From IMG/VR virus record IMGVR_UViG_3300012954_002008, positions 1 through 27,272 of that record: a stretch of DNA of 27,272 bases; one strand, 5' to 3'. Positions 25,069-27,272 of the stretch are shown piece by piece. The stretch comes from a virus. How positions within the stretch are numbered: position 1 is the first letter of the stretch; each line of letters opens with the position of its first letter. The notes under the pieces were generated by a model. It saw nothing but the letters and a program-made list of their open reading frames with translations, was not told the DNA's origin and searched no databases. A program made the position numbers and the translations under genes.

Positions 25069-26005
25069 GGATATTGTCAGCCTTGGACAAAAGACAATGC
25101 TGGATACTAATCTATTCAGCGTTAGTTGGATCCTCGGCAGGTTTTGTAATTACAAGTGTAGTTACTGTTGGCCTTATGCTAACACTGACAAGCCAGATTA
25201 TCAGGAATTAGAAATTTATAAAACATCAATAGATGAAATTAAGAAACAAGCAAAAGCAAATGGCTTTGACAAGTTTCATTTTAGTTTTAGTGGAGGAGAG
25301 CCTACAGCATACAAAGGCTTTTTAGATTTAGTTAATCACTATGAAGATTATGAAAGTGAATACCTAAGCATACACATGACAAGTAATTGTAGTCCAGCAA
25401 AGAAATGGTGGAAGAAGTTTTTAGATGTTACAGATGTTATGGATAGAAGAAGTATTACAGCAAGTTTTCATGCAGAATTTGCAAATGAAAAAGAATTCGG
25501 AGATAAACTTTTGTATCTCCAAGACGAAGGTGTACTTGTAACTATTAATCAAGTTATGGTACCCGAACTATGGGAGGAATATTATGCCAGAAGTAAAAGA
25601 TTTATTGAACGGGGTTTACACGTTACTCTTAAGCCTCAGTCTGATCCTACCGCTTCTTTTGTGGTTGATGGTTATACCGAGGAACAAAAAGAAATATTGC
25701 GTACCGAAAGCGAACAATCGGTCCATCAAGTATCGCTCAAAGATGTTAATGGAGTAGAATACAGTATTGACCAAGCAGAAAGATTAAATGCTTTTGGTTT
25801 TAATAAATTTAAAGGTTGGGAATGTAATAGCGGATATCAAAGTTGCATAATTAGAAACAACGAAGTTAAACGTAGTTACAGTTGCCATGATACACCATTA
25901 GGAACACTAACTGAAGGGTTCAGTTTGTTTAATAAGCCAATGCCTTGTATTACACCAAGTTGTGTAAGCAGTGCAGATAGCAAAATACCAAAGAGAAAAA
26001 TATGA
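25046..26005 (+). CDS. Radical SAM enzyme with C-terminal Cys cluster, 319 aa
   Basis: Cys34, Cys38 and Cys41 (CNYKCSYC) bind the radical SAM [4Fe-4S] cluster and GGEPT at 83-87 contacts SAM. The C-terminal 60 residues hold five cysteines, Cys260, 267, 280, 301 and 306, in WEC..SC..YSC..PC..SC order, a SPASM-like arrangement that could hold an auxiliary cluster. Enzymes of this layout often modify peptides or act in sugar-derivative pathways; the substrate cannot be read here. AGAGGAG before the ATG supports the start, and it overlaps the glycosyltransferase by 23 bases. A stretch near 25560-25740 uses codons (acc, tcg, ctc, cgg, ccc) rare elsewhere in the window. Confidence 0.85.
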   Translation: MNTKIPFKDIVSLGQKTMLDTNLFSVSWILGRFCNYKCSYCWPYANTDKPDYQELEIYKTSIDEIKKQAKANGFDKFHFSFSGGEPTAYKGFLDLVNHYEDYESEYLSIHMTSNCSPAKKWWKKFLDVTDVMDRRSITASFHAEFANEKEFGDKLLYLQDEGVLVTINQVMVPELWEEYYARSKRFIERGLHVTLKPQSDPTASFVVDGYTEEQKEILRTESEQSVHQVSLKDVNGVEYSIDQAERLNAFGFNKFKGWECNSGYQSCIIRNNEVKRSYSCHDTPLGTLTEGFSLFNKPMPCITPSCVSSADSKIPKRKI

Positions 26006-26754
26006 AAATAGGAATAGCAGGATACGGATATGTAGGCAAAGCCATTGCTGAAAGTATGAAACACAAATATGAAGTTATGATTAATGATCCGGCACTTGGT
26101 CATAAGGATAGTCTTAAAGAAGTACAAGCACTTATAGTCTGTGTAAGCACACCTCGAAGTTCAGCAGGGTATTGTGTAATGGATAATGTGTATCAAGTAA
26201 TAGAAAAAGCATCTAACGAGATTCCTATACTAATTAAAAGCACAATTAGTCTTGAAGGTTGGCGTATGCTTAAAGATACTTTCCCTGAAAAAGAAATAAC
26301 ATTCAGTCCAGAGTTTTTAACTGCCGCAAATGCAACTCAAGACTTTGCAAACACACAACAAGTTTTACTTGGCGGCGATAACACACACTTTTGGTCAGGA
26401 TTTTTTGTAGACTTACTTGGAACTATTGATGTAAAGATAGCAAATCCAGAAGATCTTGTTTTAGCCAAGTATGCACGTAACAGTTATCTTGCATTAAAGG
26501 TTACATACTTCAATCAATTGAAAGACGTATGTGAAAAAGCAGGTGTAGACTTTGAACAAGTAAGGAAATATGTTGCAGATGACTCTCGTATAGGATACAG
26601 TCATACTAATGTAACAAAAGAACGTGGCTACGGCGGGCATTGTTTGCCTAAAGACGTAGATGCATTCTTACATCAAGCGAAAGGATATAATACTGAACTT
26701 TCACTGCTTGAAGAAGCAGTTAAATATAATAGTAAGATTAGAAATGAAAATTGA
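26002..26754 (+). CDS. UDP-glucose dehydrogenase family protein, two-domain form, 250 aa
   Basis: The NAD site is GYGYVG at residues 7-12. Catalytic residues look canonical: Glu104 in SPEFL, Lys156 and Asn160 in KYARN, Cys214 and Asp218 in YGGHCLPKD. The protein stops shortly after the central helical domain, so the C-terminal nucleotide-sugar domain present in full-length enzymes (390-450 residues) is missing. A related family member at 22395 is full-length but has a changed active site. Either this short form acts alone on a simpler substrate or it borrows a domain from a partner. It overlaps the radical SAM gene by four bases and the methyltransferase gene by 11. Confidence 0.8.
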   Translation: MKIGIAGYGYVGKAIAESMKHKYEVMINDPALGHKDSLKEVQALIVCVSTPRSSAGYCVMDNVYQVIEKASNEIPILIKSTISLEGWRMLKDTFPEKEITFSPEFLTAANATQDFANTQQVLLGGDNTHFWSGFFVDLLGTIDVKIANPEDLVLAKYARNSYLALKVTYFNQLKDVCEKAGVDFEQVRKYVADDSRIGYSHTNVTKERGYGGHCLPKDVDAFLHQAKGYNTELSLLEEAVKYNSKIRNEN

Positions 26755-27272
26755 TATTCAAGATATTAAGTTCTGGATGGACGCAATTCGCAATAGCGAA
26801 GATAAAGATCGTACATTAGAAACTTTCTGGGGTGGCCAAATACAATCTAAGTTATGGTTGATTGAAACTATCGCTGAAAAAAACAAAATGATCCGAAATG
26901 CTGAAATTGTTATACATGGAGGATGGAATGGTTTGTTAGCAAGTATGCTATTCAACAGTGAAATAGGTATTAAGAAAGTTATAAGTGTTGATGTTGATCC
27001 TGTATGCAAAGAAATTGCAACTACAGTAAACAAGAGATACGAAATGGAAGGTAAGTTTGAAGCAGTAACCTGCGATATGGTAGATTACGAATACAAAGCA
27101 GAACCATACATTGTAATTAATACAAGTTGCGAACATATTACACAAGACAAATACAAAAAGTGGTTAGCAAAAGTTCCTGATTCAGCACAAGTTATTGTAC
27201 AAAGTAATGACTACTATGAATTAGAAGAACATATTAACTGTTGTAAGAACTTAGAACAGTTTGCAAGACGAA
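26744..27272 (+). CDS. Class I SAM methyltransferase-like protein, 3' end outside window
   Basis: An ATG at 26744, inside the end of the dehydrogenase gene, opens a frame that runs without a stop to the right edge (176 codons seen). Residues 1-45 are helical with a TLETFWGGQIQSKLWLIE pattern. The SAM-binding loop is IVIHGGWNGLLASMLF at about 57-72, followed by VISVDVDPVCKEIA with an acidic residue at the end of the second strand, FEAVTCDM, and VINTSCEHI. I recall this HGGWNG family from marine phages, with unproven substrate. A sugar, glycan or protein methylation step would fit the cassette. Confidence 0.75.
   Translation, partial: MKIDIQDIKFWMDAIRNSEDKDRTLETFWGGQIQSKLWLIETIAEKNKMIRNAEIVIHGGWNGLLASMLFNSEIGIKKVISVDVDPVCKEIATTVNKRYEMEGKFEAVTCDMVDYEYKAEPYIVINTSCEHITQDKYKKWLAKVPDSAQVIVQSNDYYELEEHINCCKNLEQFARR

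Overview
This window is almost certainly from an AT-rich T4-like marine myovirus, of the kind that infects Prochlorococcus/Synechococcus or SAR11. The evidence is a block of very large virion genes, a tail-collar fibre, close-packed genes with 1-22 nt overlaps, and sequences matching the T4 late promoter TATAAATA at gene starts. The accessory genes (short radical SAM enzymes, small DegT-like and 2OG-oxygenase proteins, 'SYxEPNAxENW' glycosyltransferases) are also familiar from marine T4-like phages. No capsid, terminase, polymerase or tRNA gene lies here, so the exact phage group and host are inference.

Region 1 (left edge to 14252, + strand) is virion structure. It holds a giant beta-rich protein of at least 2338 residues, open at the left edge; a 204-residue structural protein; and three tail-fibre paralogues that share an N-terminal module of about 130 residues but carry different C-termini (one a tail-collar domain). 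A 306-residue probable structural protein ends the block.

Region 2 (14279-19276, + strand) starts with a small phage protein. It continues with two tandem GT-A glycosyltransferases with DTD motifs, an unknown protein, a third glycosyltransferase, a three-helix membrane protein and a radical SAM enzyme.

Region 3 (22303-19245, - strand) is a tightly coupled four-gene operon behind a perfect TATAAATA. In transcription order it encodes a minimal DegT/StrS-type aminotransferase, a glycine/inosamine-type amidinotransferase with an intact Asp-His-Cys triad, a 2OG-Fe(II) oxygenase-like protein and a probable glycosyltransferase. Aminotransferase plus amidinotransferase is the enzyme pair that makes guanidino-cyclitols in streptomycin synthesis, so a guanidino-sugar pathway is the main hypothesis from this window.

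Region 4 (22395 to right edge, + strand) holds a UDP-glucose-dehydrogenase-family protein with altered active-site residues, an SGNH hydrolase-like protein, a fourth glycosyltransferase, a second radical SAM enzyme, a shorter UDP-glucose-dehydrogenase-family protein with a more canonical active site, and a class I methyltransferase cut by the right edge.

Together regions 2-4 look like a cassette for making, transferring and trimming an unusual sugar, placed just downstream of the tail fibres. Likely targets are the phage fibres or the host envelope glycan; the sequence does not say which. No stretch over 300 bases lacks a gene. I saw no tRNA, CRISPR array, insertion sequence or attachment site.
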